This document shows, piece by piece, positions 46,803-64,000 of a stretch of DNA of 64,000 bases (within the stretch, counting starts at the first letter, position 1; each line of letters begins with the position of its first letter). Both the position numbers and the translations under genes were made by a program. The stretch covers positions 15,904,501 through 15,968,500 of the forward strand of contig NC_092570.1 in the NCBI RefSeq assembly GCF_037975245.1, read 5' to 3'. This DNA comes from Apostichopus japonicus. Lineage: Eukaryota; Echinodermata; Holothuroidea; Aspidochirotida; Stichopodidae. Under the pieces are notes generated by a model. That model did no database searches. It was not told the DNA's origin and saw nothing but the letters and a program-made list of their open reading frames with translations.

Positions 46803-49800
46803 GCTGCTTGTCAATTCTTGCTCTCATATTTTATCGTTTTTATTACGTATACTCGGATATTTAAGGATTTTGTTATCGGTACTATGTTGTTCAGCCAAAT
46901 TTCGTATGTATTGGTTTACTGTTCACCCATATTTGGTGTCATTTGTGGAATTTGGACACATATAATTTTTCAACTCTGGGAGTTATTCCCTACGGCAGTG
47001 ATAAAAGCTTAGACCAGTTATTCTATAGCGAGCCTACACACGAGCCTACACACAGGCCTTCACGACACTTCAAGAACAGAACTAAGTTCTATTGTTCTGG
47101 TGCAATTGTGCATGGAGATCTCGTTATTGGAGATTCCTACTCAATGACAATATTACGCTATTCTGCGGAGCGGCTTCTCGAACTGAATGGAGGCCAATTA
47201 CCGAGATTATCTAACATACTTTTTCAACTCCTTCGAGACAATAGCATTCTTAACGACTCAGTGCGGACCAAACGTGGGTGCAGATCTGGGAAGCCAAGAA
47301 TTAGACAATTTGATCGACGCGATGGGGTTGATTATGGTAATTTGCAAATAGTGAAACGGGTACCGAATCCACCTAGGTCTCTTAGACATTTGTCAAGCTT
47401 GAATTTTTGTACAGTGAACACTCGCTCCATAAGGAACAAAACCGGTGATTTTTCAGACTACATTGTATCCAATGCTGTTGATCTGTGTGCTGTCACGGAA
47501 ACTTGGTTGAAAAAGGACGATTATGCAATCCGATGTGAGTGTGCACCTAATGGTTATAAGCTATATGACCACCCTAGAGAGGACAGGGCTGGTGGAGGAA
47601 CTGGTTTACTGTGCAAAGAACCACTGGAAGCAAAGAAAATCATTGCAAACCAGGGCCAATCATTTGAGTCTTCTGAATGGAGAGTCACAGGACCGGATAT
47701 TACGGTCAGGATCATTGTCGTTTATCGCCCTCCTTACTCGGCAGAACATTCGACCTCAGTTAACTGTTTTATGGAGGAATTTGCAGATTACTTGGAGTCT
47801 GTTATTGCATATAAGGAACCAGTTGTAATCACTGGGGATTTCAATATCCATGTTGATGATGTTTCGGACATGCATGCACGGAAGTTCAATGACCTTATTT
47901 CAAGCTTTGGTCTTGAACAACATGTCAAAGACCACACGCATTCCGCGGGTCACGTACTCGACTTACTGATCACGAGGGAATGCGACAATTTAGTTTTATC
48001 GACACCGGATGTCGCTCACTTTATATCAGATCATGCCTTCGTACATAGTGACCTTGCATTTCCGAAACTACGTCTTGATCGGAAATCCATATCCTTTAGG
48101 AAATATAAAGCCATCGACATCGCCATGTTTAAAAGGGATATCCAGGCTTCCCCACTGTGTACCATTACATCAGATATGACAGTAACATCTCCTATGGATC
48201 TAGATCGTATCGTGGCACTCTATAATACAACTCTCCGAGAACTCATCGACAAACACGCACCTGTTAAGACTAAAGTCATCACGATCAGACCAGTTGTTCC
48301 ATGGATGAATGATGAAATTAAACAAGGCAAATGTGCCCGCCGCAAAGCCGAGCGTTGTTGGCGAAAGTGTCCTGTGGATGATCCTGTTGATAGAGAGTTT
48401 CGAAAACAACAATTCCAACATCACCGTAATTCGGTTAGAGCTCAGCTTATCAGGGCTAAAACTGAGCACTACTCACAAAAGGTAATAGACTGTTCTTCTG
48501 ATTCGAAAAGACTAATTGAGCTAATGAACTCCCTCCTGAAACCGAATTGTGACATCCAATATCCACCGACTATTTCTTTGGACGAACTATCGAATGATTT
48601 CGGGGACTATTTTATGTCCAAAATTGACAAGATCAGAGATGAACTTGATAATGATGATGTCCCTGATATCTGTCGACAGAATATTGCTCATTCCGCTACA
48701 CCGTCTTTCCATTCATTCTCTGTTTTAAGTGAGGAAGACGTTAGGGCACTTCTCCGCCAGTCTCCGAACAAACATTGTGTGAACGATCCAATTCCGACGT
48801 GGTTGCTCAAGGAATGTGCGGAGGTGATTCTACCATTTTTAACTATGGTGATAAACATGTCTCTGCAACATGGCTACTTTCCACCAGTTTGGAAAAACGC
48901 TGTGGTAACGCCAATTTTGAAGAAACCGGGGGCGGAGAATGTTTTCAGCAACTACCGACCTGTGAGTAACCTTCCGTTTCTGTCAAAATTGGTGGAAAGA
49001 GCAGTTGTTGGACAGCTTCAACTACATTTATCGAACAACAATTTACTACCTCCTAATCAGTCTGCATACAGGCAGTTTCATAGTACTGAGACCTCACTAC
49101 TCAAAGTTCAGTCGGATATGACGATGGAGTTCGACAGGCAGAAAGTGGTTCTTCTCGTCATGTTAGACCTCAGCTCTGCCTTTGACACCATCGATCATGG
49201 GATATTGTTAAAGACTATTGAATCACATCTTGGGGTGTTTTCCACAGCCCTGTGTTGGTTTAAATCATATCTCGAAAGACGCACCCAGCAAGTTATGGTA
49301 AATAACAAGCTGTCCAAATCATATCAACTGAGATTTGGCGTTCCACAAGGCTCGTGTTTGGGACCCGTTCTGTTCACGGTTTATGCTGCACCGGTTCTCG
49401 AGATTATTGAACGCCATTTACCTAGTGCTCAAGGATATGCCGATGATCACCAACTGTACATTGGATTCAAACCAGACTCTCGTGCTCAGGAGGAATTCGC
49501 AGTGACTGCCTTGCAGGAATGTATCTCTGATGTAAGACACTGGATGCTGACCAATAAACTGAAAATCAATGACAGTAAAACTGAATTCATCATATTGGGT
49601 GGTAGGCAACAATTAGAAAAAGTTACCATTAGTGATATCACTGTTGGTGATGCACAGATTACACCATGTTCCAAAGTGCGAAATCTAGGTGTTATTTTTG
49701 ATGAGAAGTTATCTATGGACCAACATGTCTCGAAAGTTTGTAGTGTTGCATATTATCATCTTCATAATATTGCTCGTATTCGTGACTATCTCACTCATGA

Positions 49801-50427
49801 GGCTGCTTGTTCACTCATTCATGCCTTTATTACTAGCCAAATTGATTACTGTAACAGTCTGATGTATGGTGCTCCCGCTTATTTGATCAATAAATTGCAA
49901 CGTGTTCAGAATTCTGCTGCTAGACTTGTTCTAGGTCTTAAAAAATCTGATCACATTACACCTGCTCTCATAGACTTACATTGGCTTCCTGTGCAGCTCC
50001 GTATTCATTTTAAAGTTCTCTTGATTGTTTTTAAAATTCTACATGATATGGCTCCTGAATATCTTGGTGAGTCGATTGAACTGCGCCACAACAGTACCTA
50101 CCGCCTGAGGTCCAATGATGCTTTTATGTTGAGTACCCCGAGTTACAGGTGCACCACCTTCGGTGGACGTGCATTCCACGTCTATGCACCTAGGTTGTGG
50201 AACTCCCTTCCGCTGACACTTCGTTCACAACATAGTCTTACTATTTTTAAGAGAGATTTGAAAACTCACCTTTTTTACTCAGTTTTTTAAACATTAGTTC
50301 TTAACATCGTTTTAGTTATTAATTGTTAATTATTATATTCATATGTAGTTTTACTATTGTACAGCGTTTTAGAATGTATTTTACAGATTTAACGCTTTAT
50401 AAATTAATAAATTTGAATTTGAATTTG
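46803..50427 (+). mobile_element. CR1/L2-group LINE with intact ORF, nested in a MITE
   Basis: A roughly 3.6-kb insertion with exact junctions to MITE sequence on both sides and only a short ttgg shared at the junctions. It ends in gaattt repeats rather than poly(A), as is common for L2/CR1-type elements. One long ORF (46943-50290) encodes endonuclease and reverse transcriptase. Confidence 0.8.
46943..50290 (+). CDS. LINE endonuclease/reverse transcriptase polyprotein
   Basis: A 1115-codon ORF. An N-terminal region of unknown function leads to a SGKPRIRQFDRR-like basic patch. The apurinic-type endonuclease follows (NFCTVNTRSIRNK, VTETWLK, VYRPPYS, ITGDFNIH, SDHAFV; about residues 150-370). 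The reverse transcriptase is at about 620-880: NYRPVSNLPFLSKLVER, MLDLSSAFDTIDH, FGVPQGSCLGPVLF and the catalytic YADDHQLY. The C-terminus has ALIDLHWLPVQLRI, usual for the CR1/L2/Rex1 assemblage. It copies the element's RNA at a nicked target. The ORF has no stops, so the copy is young and possibly competent. The first codons may be fortuitous, because an upstream start is not resolved. Confidence 0.88.
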   Translation: MWNLDTYNFSTLGVIPYGSDKSLDQLFYSEPTHEPTHRPSRHFKNRTKFYCSGAIVHGDLVIGDSYSMTILRYSAERLLELNGGQLPRLSNILFQLLRDNSILNDSVRTKRGCRSGKPRIRQFDRRDGVDYGNLQIVKRVPNPPRSLRHLSSLNFCTVNTRSIRNKTGDFSDYIVSNAVDLCAVTETWLKKDDYAIRCECAPNGYKLYDHPREDRAGGGTGLLCKEPLEAKKIIANQGQSFESSEWRVTGPDITVRIIVVYRPPYSAEHSTSVNCFMEEFADYLESVIAYKEPVVITGDFNIHVDDVSDMHARKFNDLISSFGLEQHVKDHTHSAGHVLDLLITRECDNLVLSTPDVAHFISDHAFVHSDLAFPKLRLDRKSISFRKYKAIDIAMFKRDIQASPLCTITSDMTVTSPMDLDRIVALYNTTLRELIDKHAPVKTKVITIRPVVPWMNDEIKQGKCARRKAERCWRKCPVDDPVDREFRKQQFQHHRNSVRAQLIRAKTEHYSQKVIDCSSDSKRLIELMNSLLKPNCDIQYPPTISLDELSNDFGDYFMSKIDKIRDELDNDDVPDICRQNIAHSATPSFHSFSVLSEEDVRALLRQSPNKHCVNDPIPTWLLKECAEVILPFLTMVINMSLQHGYFPPVWKNAVVTPILKKPGAENVFSNYRPVSNLPFLSKLVERAVVGQLQLHLSNNNLLPPNQSAYRQFHSTETSLLKVQSDMTMEFDRQKVVLLVMLDLSSAFDTIDHGILLKTIESHLGVFSTALCWFKSYLERRTQQVMVNNKLSKSYQLRFGVPQGSCLGPVLFTVYAAPVLEIIERHLPSAQGYADDHQLYIGFKPDSRAQEEFAVTALQECISDVRHWMLTNKLKINDSKTEFIILGGRQQLEKVTISDITVGDAQITPCSKVRNLGVIFDEKLSMDQHVSKVCSVAYYHLHNIARIRDYLTHEAACSLIHAFITSQIDYCNSLMYGAPAYLINKLQRVQNSAARLVLGLKKSDHITPALIDLHWLPVQLRIHFKVLLIVFKILHDMAPEYLGESIELRHNSTYRLRSNDAFMLSTPSYRCTTFGGRAFHVYAPRLWNSLPLTLRSQHSLTIFKRDLKTHLFYSVF

Positions 50428-50667
50428 GCGCTGAGCGTACAAGAAAATTTTGGGTTTTTTCAAACCCCCAGATGGCCGGAAACGGCACTTCCCGAGTGTT
50501 TTATGCTGCGAATACCTAGCCCTAAAATATGGGTCTCAAGCCTGCAATTTCTCAGATTGCACGTAAAAGTCTGTAAAAACATTGTAATTTGTATATTCGA
50601 TGGTGTTTTAAGAGAGTAGCTATTACTCGTAGTGTACTCGCAAAGACGTTTTTGAGTGTAGTAAGGG

Positions 50668-51069
50668 CAGTGGCGGAGCTAGGGGTATTGGTCAGGGGGG
50701 ACAAGAATGGTCTGTAGGGGCGCTTTCGACACTATCTAAGCGGAGCGCCACCACAGGTTGGCGCGGAGCGTACAGAAAATTTTTGAGTAAAGTTACTCCC
50801 TAGATTGCAGGAAATGACCCTTTCCGGGCCTTGCTAATTTGCAGATAAACGGAGAACAAATAGGTGTCGTCGCCATTTTGTCGGAAAATTACACCAACAG
50901 AATATGACAAATGTCAATAGGTATATGAGAGCGCAATAAAATAGTCAATAATCGCGAATAAGTTAAAAGTAGTGAAAAGCTGAAAAGGGCGCCAGCAGTC
51001 CATTTGAGTCCGTCAGGAGGGGGGGGGGGGATCCGCCCCCTGACTGTATATATGGACGCTCCGCCACTA
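50668..51069. mobile_element. 402-bp hAT-like MITE with perfect 8-bp TSD
   Basis: The left end cagtggcggagc is mirrored by gctccgccacta at the right. Both flanks carry agtaaggg (50660-50667 and 51070-51077). The interior shares actatctaagcggagcgcc and ttggcgcggagcgtac with the CAGGCG-family MITEs but has different ends, so it is a subfamily. A G-tract occurs near the right end. Confidence 0.85.
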
Positions 51070-51354
51070 AGTAAGGGGATGTTGGAGAACTGGCTGAAAT
51101 GAGGCAAGTCATTGGCCTAAGACGAAGTTGTGTTACGCTTACCGGTACTCACACTAACTGCTTCCACTTTTCACGGGGCGTGAAGACACGATTGGGGTGA
51201 CAATGTGGTCTATGGCCAGGAGACGGGCCGAGGGACCAGGGTCCCCCAGCAATTACTAAAATTATTACACCTATATAGTATACGTGTGCATCGGACAGAT
51301 CGACAAGTATGCATTGAAAAATGGGCAGATGCACGTTTCGGAGCCTTGGTAAAT

Positions 51355-51452
51355 ATTGGGGGGGGGGGCTTATCATGCATTTGCCCCCTCAACTTTTTTA
51401 TTGGGGGGGCTGAGCCCCCCCAAGCCCCCCCCCCCCGGTTCCGCCGCCACTG
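51355..51452. mobile_element. Solo right end of a hAT-like MITE
   Basis: G- and C-tracts lead to the terminus ggttccgccgccactg, complementary to a cagtggcgg-type left end. No matching left terminus was found upstream, so it is 5' truncated. Confidence 0.45.
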
Positions 51453-51992
51453 CTTATGGTTTGTACCGTCACCACAATGGAACTAATATGTTATTGTTAT
51501 AAGTGTATTATGCGTATATAGTGCAGTGAACCTGCAATTTATCCTTGCCTTTACTGATTATATATAGTGCATTAGGCCTGCTACTTATACTACCAGTAAT
51601 AATAATATTTTACTGTATACTAAAAAAAATCTTCTTGTTAAAATAGTCTTTCATTTAATACATTCCTGATGTATTGTTTGTCTGTTGAGTGTTCTATCTG
51701 TACCCTCTCTTCTCTCTCTCTCTTTCTCTATCGTAAAGAATTGTTACCCCCCCCCCCCCCACCATCATATATTACATACAGGGGCTTTTTACTATATTTG
51801 AGGGCAAATACATATATGTCTCTCACCCACCCACACACACCCGCATACATACCGTTGATCTAGAAACTTAGCTGCTTTAACAGGAATTTTGTATCAAGCA
51901 AACATCATTAAAATCTCGATCTACAATCTCACATGCATAACAAATATTGATCCAACACTTGACACGTACCAATGCAGGCTAACTTGTTGTTG

Positions 51993-51994
<2 letters not shown>

Positions 51995-52044
<50 letters not shown>
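51995..52044. repeat. (TA)n microsatellite
   Basis: About 50 bp of uninterrupted TA repeats directly before a tRNA-like SINE. Confidence 0.9.
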
Positions 52045-52047
<3 letters not shown>

Positions 52048-52310
52048 CGGTTAGTGGTTAGTGGTTAACGCCGGCGTCTCCCAGTCATGAGATCCCCGGT
52101 TCGATTCCCCGCCGACAGCAATGTGTGTCGTCTGGCAAGGGTGTTGTTCGATAACAACTTCCTGACATGGACGTTAAATGGATGTGTGCCGAGAGATTGG
52201 CTTCGGTCAGCTTGCGAGTCTACAAGCCTCCATGGCTTCTTTCGCGAGTTCCTGTTTGCGGGAAGATCACATATACATACATACATACATACATATATAT
52301 ATGCCATTTT
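52045..52310 (+). repeat. tRNA-derived SINE
   Basis: The head holds an A-box-like tagtggttaacgcc and a B-box ggttcgattcc (52098-52108), about 40 bp apart, with a tctc/gaga-paired anticodon-like arm. A roughly 180-bp unrelated body follows, ending in a CATA/TA microsatellite. It looks like a pol III-derived SINE, distinct from the 373-bp repeat family. Confidence 0.55.
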
Positions 52311-52439
52311 TACTTAAATTCACACTTTTAAGAGACAGTTTAGAGTTTGAATAAAAGTTTATAAAAGTGTAAATTTAAGAACTAACTTTTCAATTTCAGT
52401 TTTTGTGTGAATTAATGTATACGATGTGCCAGTTTAAGA

Positions 52440-52890
52440 ACAAGTTGAGACGTGCGCATGTTAGAAAAATTCTAAAACCTAAATATGAGGTCTGCCCATG
52501 CTTCCCTTCTTGAGATACCAGTTTTACAAGATTTTCACAATTTGACCCCTCATGGTGACCCCAAATGACCTTTGACCTCCATCATGAACAATAGGCTTCT
52601 TGTACTCAATGTGGTACTTCTACACACTAAATGTGAGGTCTGCCCAAGCTTCCTTTCTTGAGATATTGTGTTTACTAGGTTTCTACAGTTTGACCCCTGG
52701 TGATCTCAAATGACCCTTGACCTCCACAGAAAACAATAGGCGTCTTGAACTTAACACATACACACCAAACATGAACTTGGTCCAACATTCCCTTCTTGAG
52801 ATATCGTGTTTACAAGCTGGGCGTCACAAACGCACACAGACCACATACGCCATCATGAATGCAAAGGTTACGATATTCATCGAAACCAAA
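52440..52890. repeat. Imperfect tandem repeat with tgacctttgacc motifs
   Basis: Three diverged units of roughly 120-130 bp share gaggtctgccca.gcttcc, cttcttgagatat, tttgacccct and tgaccttgacctcc-type text. At about 52569 the unit contains tgacctttgacc, a perfect DR1 half-site pair, and related versions recur. This repeat type is dispersed in many marine invertebrate genomes (from memory). No coding potential. Confidence 0.55.
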
Positions 52891-54156
52891 AATTAAACAA
52901 ACCTTAAATAAGCCACAAGCGACCTGGTTCCCAAACGTTTGAACTATAAAACTGAGTTATGAAAGAGAAGTGGGTCTATAAACACATGGGTGGGTTCAAG
53001 GCTTCGTGTGAGACGTACACAATACCTTTTGTTCAACTATATAGCTGTGGGGGAGACCTAGCAAGTAAACATACGACCCTGGCTAGCATATATAACCTCC
53101 ACTCCTCATCGCGTTCTAACAATTACGGTTCAATCAACTATGCAATGCAATATCTAAAACATATAAATGTGACCAGTCATCTATTTCACCCATTGTGTAT
53201 ACAATCGCTCAGTATACGCTGCACTTTCCTTTGAAACCTGCAAGAAGCCAACCGTTGACCTTAAATACAGCCGTTATATAATCTCGCTTTTGTCGAAGTT
53301 GTAAAGGTAAGAAATAAATTTATCGATATTAACTCTGAAGCAAACTTTCACATAATTTTAACTTTTTTATTTGAAAACTGTATAAGAATCATGCAAATAT
53401 ATTTAGCCTGTATCTATGTTCGATGTGTGAGAAAAGTGTTGCCAAAAGTACAAATTGTTTGTACCACTCACACGATACAGGCCATTTGGAAGAGAGTCTG
53501 GAAATGTTGTTGAACGTGTGCAGGGGAGGGGGGTTGTTCCCCTCTCCGCGGCTACCGCCCTACTCAAGTCCCTACTCCATGACGATATACGTTATAAATA
53601 TATAAATACATATGAAGTAAAAAACCTGTTTATTTGATTGCAATATTTCATATATAGAGGCTCACTATGAAGAGATAAACACAATATAGTTTCTTCAATT
53701 CAAATTGCAAAAAAGAGTTCTTTCCTTCAAAAGTGTCTTTCCATTTTAATCGCAGATATTCAGACTGGTAAAATTATACAATTAAAATGTTTAAGTATAA
53801 GGAAAATAAAAATATATGAAAATATAATGATAATAATAATAATAACAACTATGTAGTAGACTTCATTTTGATGAGGGGGGGGGGGTGGAGCAGATATGTT
53901 CTTATCCACAGTTTATTTCGTAATGACACCATATTGAACATCATGTTAACACACATACACACACTATATAATCATTTTCTTCACTGTCGTTTTCAAATCT
54001 TCCCATTGCTCCTTGCATAGTAAACTGAATGACACAGCTCATTTCGATGGCTCTATGCTTTGCTGTTGATAAGTGACATTAAAAAACAATGTAGTTCTTT
54101 GTCGTGACTTCTAACACTTCTAACACTCATCGATAGCGTCACAAAACATATATAAA

Positions 54157-54195
<39 letters not shown>

Positions 54196-54213
54196 TTCCA
54201 GATTATTATATAT
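52891..54213. other. Intergenic, nothing recognised
   Basis: AT-rich sequence with a G-tract at 53875-53886 and a short TA run at 54157-54190. Short open frames lack supporting evidence. Confidence 0.4.
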
Positions 54214-54552
54214 AGATATTCTAGATTTTCCAACTCATAAACGTTTTCGGTTATATATATATATTCATTCGCCTTTTGTCGTTTACCTCCATTTCGTTAA
54301 CAAAAAGTCTGTTTAAAGTATCTCTTACGAGATCCGGCTTTGGGAATCACAAATGACTTTGAGTTGGTTAGAATCATGTTTGATATCTAGAGTACGGCAA
54401 AATATGTCACCAAAAACAGAACTAGTATTGTTCGATACAGGTGACAAACGACTACAGTGGAATTACGGCCTTCCTTACCGGTTCTAACCTCTGGACATTG
54501 AATCGGCGTCCATATATATCCTAGCGGTTGGGGTGTCCGCAAGTGGGGCGTA
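54214..54552 (+). repeat. Diverged copy of the 373-bp tRNA-like repeat
   Basis: It matches the 61.7-62.9-kb array unit from ttttccaactcat through ccggttctaacctctgg. Its tRNA-like module (about 54507-54551) is degraded and interrupted by TA repeats. Confidence 0.65.
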
Positions 54553-54612
54553 GATATATATATATATATGTATTTATACATATATATATATATATACACA
54601 CACACACATTTG

Positions 54613-54694
<82 letters not shown>

Positions 54695-54700
54695 TTTGGT
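54553..54700. repeat. Compound TA/CA microsatellite
   Basis: Alternating (TA)n and (CA)n blocks with a repeated catttggtttt spacer. Confidence 0.9.
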
Positions 54701-54868
54701 TTTTAAATAAGTTTTTTTTGTTGTTTTGTGTGATTTATCACATCACTGTTTGTATAGCAATCCTGTTCATTCTGTTGACCCGGGTGCTTTCACATCTTGT
54801 TAATTACTTATTTATCTTATTCTGTTTTTTTTCGGTGTTTTTAAATAATTTTATTATTGTTCCTGCAG

Positions 54869-63193
<8,325 letters not shown>

Positions 63194-64000
63194 GTAATAA
63201 AACATTTACTGAATATAGCAGTATAGACCAATATTTACATATAAGACTATCGGTCTTTCCGATGGTAAATTTAAATCGGCCCGACGAGAGATTGGTGTTC
63301 AAGTGGGGCTACAAAACCCGAGGCCCGTGATCAACAATGGACCCGGGGCCCATGTAAGGATGAGTCAGGTTAGGGCTACACTGCTCATCAAAAATGAATC
63401 TCTACACGCTCAGCTTGAATTTATACCCATTGATTTATGAAGGATTTAAAAAAAGGTGCACTGTGATATAATTCGGTTCCCGAGGCCCGACGTGGCTCTC
63501 TGGTTTTAATGTTATAGTTGTAAAAGCGATTCAGGAGGCTGGTCGATTGTTGTGTGATTATGTCATTAACACAGTAATTTAATGGCAGCGGTTTGGAAAC
63601 TTTAAGGCATCGACCTTCCAATATTCCTCCCACCCCAAACCTCCAATATGTTGAATTTGTATTGATTTGTTATTTTGAGTAGATCGTTTATTCGAGATTT
63701 CCAAAACTTGAATGAGTGATACCAGTAAATTATAATAATAATATTAATATGTCAGCAATTTCTTCGACTCTAATTAATGCAATTTTTGATTTATTTAAGA
63801 GATCACGAAATAGATCAATAGGCCTATATATGATATCATCACTTAATTTAATAATATGATTAAAATTAAAAAGATTGAAATCATTATTTATGGATTTTTT
63901 TTGTACGTGATGTGCTCTGCTTTGTTGTGGGGTGGAGTATTGTGCTGTGTTTTCATGTGATGTGATGTATTGTGTTGTGTGATGTATTCAGCTGTGGCTT
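63194..64000. other. Intron after the last visible solute-binding-like exon
   Basis: It starts with donor gtaata. AT-rich, ending in a degenerate tgtgatgtatt/gttgtg repeat. No further exon is visible before the window ends. Confidence 0.45.

Larger units (their letters stand above)
46727..50535 (+). mobile_element. hAT-like MITE split by a LINE insertion
   Basis: The left part is 46727-46803 (caggcgcggcg, ctatctaagcggagcgcc, ccatcggttgg). The right part starts at about 50427 (ggcgctgagcgtacaagaaa, then ccagatggccggaaacggc). Joined, they give the internal sequence of the copies at 19368 and 58176, so the LINE landed inside an existing MITE. The MITE's own right terminus is not clear. Confidence 0.7.

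Overview
This is a eukaryotic nuclear window, most likely from a marine invertebrate deuterostome. An echinoderm, perhaps a sea cucumber, is my best guess. The support is spliced genes with GT/AG introns, CR1/L2-type LINEs, many short hAT-like elements with 8-bp target duplications, tRNA-derived repeats, long microsatellites and one 100-N scaffold gap (45318-45417). Nothing in it looks bacterial or organellar, and the species is inference only.

Left third (about 3.9-27.4 kb): a same-strand (minus) cluster of intronless transmembrane receptor genes. Each full member has a signal peptide, an N-terminal Ig-like domain, a second conserved cysteine-rich Ig-like module, a Ser/Thr-rich stalk, one membrane helix, and a tail carrying ITIM/ITSM-like tyrosine motifs. 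Two are intact (3922-5547, 16591-18081). One has a single-indel frameshift inside the membrane helix (11701-13217). One has lost its ectodomain next to a transposon-like palindrome (26623-27369), and one is a relic (about 20363-20840). The layout suggests a rapidly duplicating family of inhibitory-type cell-surface receptors.

Middle (27.7-45 kb): a plus-strand multi-exon gene encoding an N-terminal SAM domain. I could chain eight exons in phase, plus a ninth that fits only if a small exon is missing. Its second traceable intron holds an intact 835-codon ORF with C2H2 fingers and a CACTA/TNP2-like transposase pattern, and two hAT-like elements. The gene runs toward the gap.

Right third (46.7-64 kb): an intact 1115-codon LINE ORF inserted into an older MITE, a MITE with perfect 8-bp duplications, and then a plus-strand gene of at least six exons (54869-63193, continuing out of the window). 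That gene encodes a type II membrane protein whose extracellular part resembles bacterial family-3 solute-binding proteins (PBPb/SBP_bac_3). Its introns are filled with a 90-bp minisatellite, three hAT-type elements, a roughly 670-bp tetranucleotide array and a near-identical 373-bp tandem array carrying tRNA-like modules.

The remaining sequence is AT-rich noncoding DNA with transposon fragments. The most notable items are the Ig/ITIM-ITSM receptor cluster, the animal solute-binding-protein-like membrane gene, and the SAM gene/transposase-like ORF pairing.
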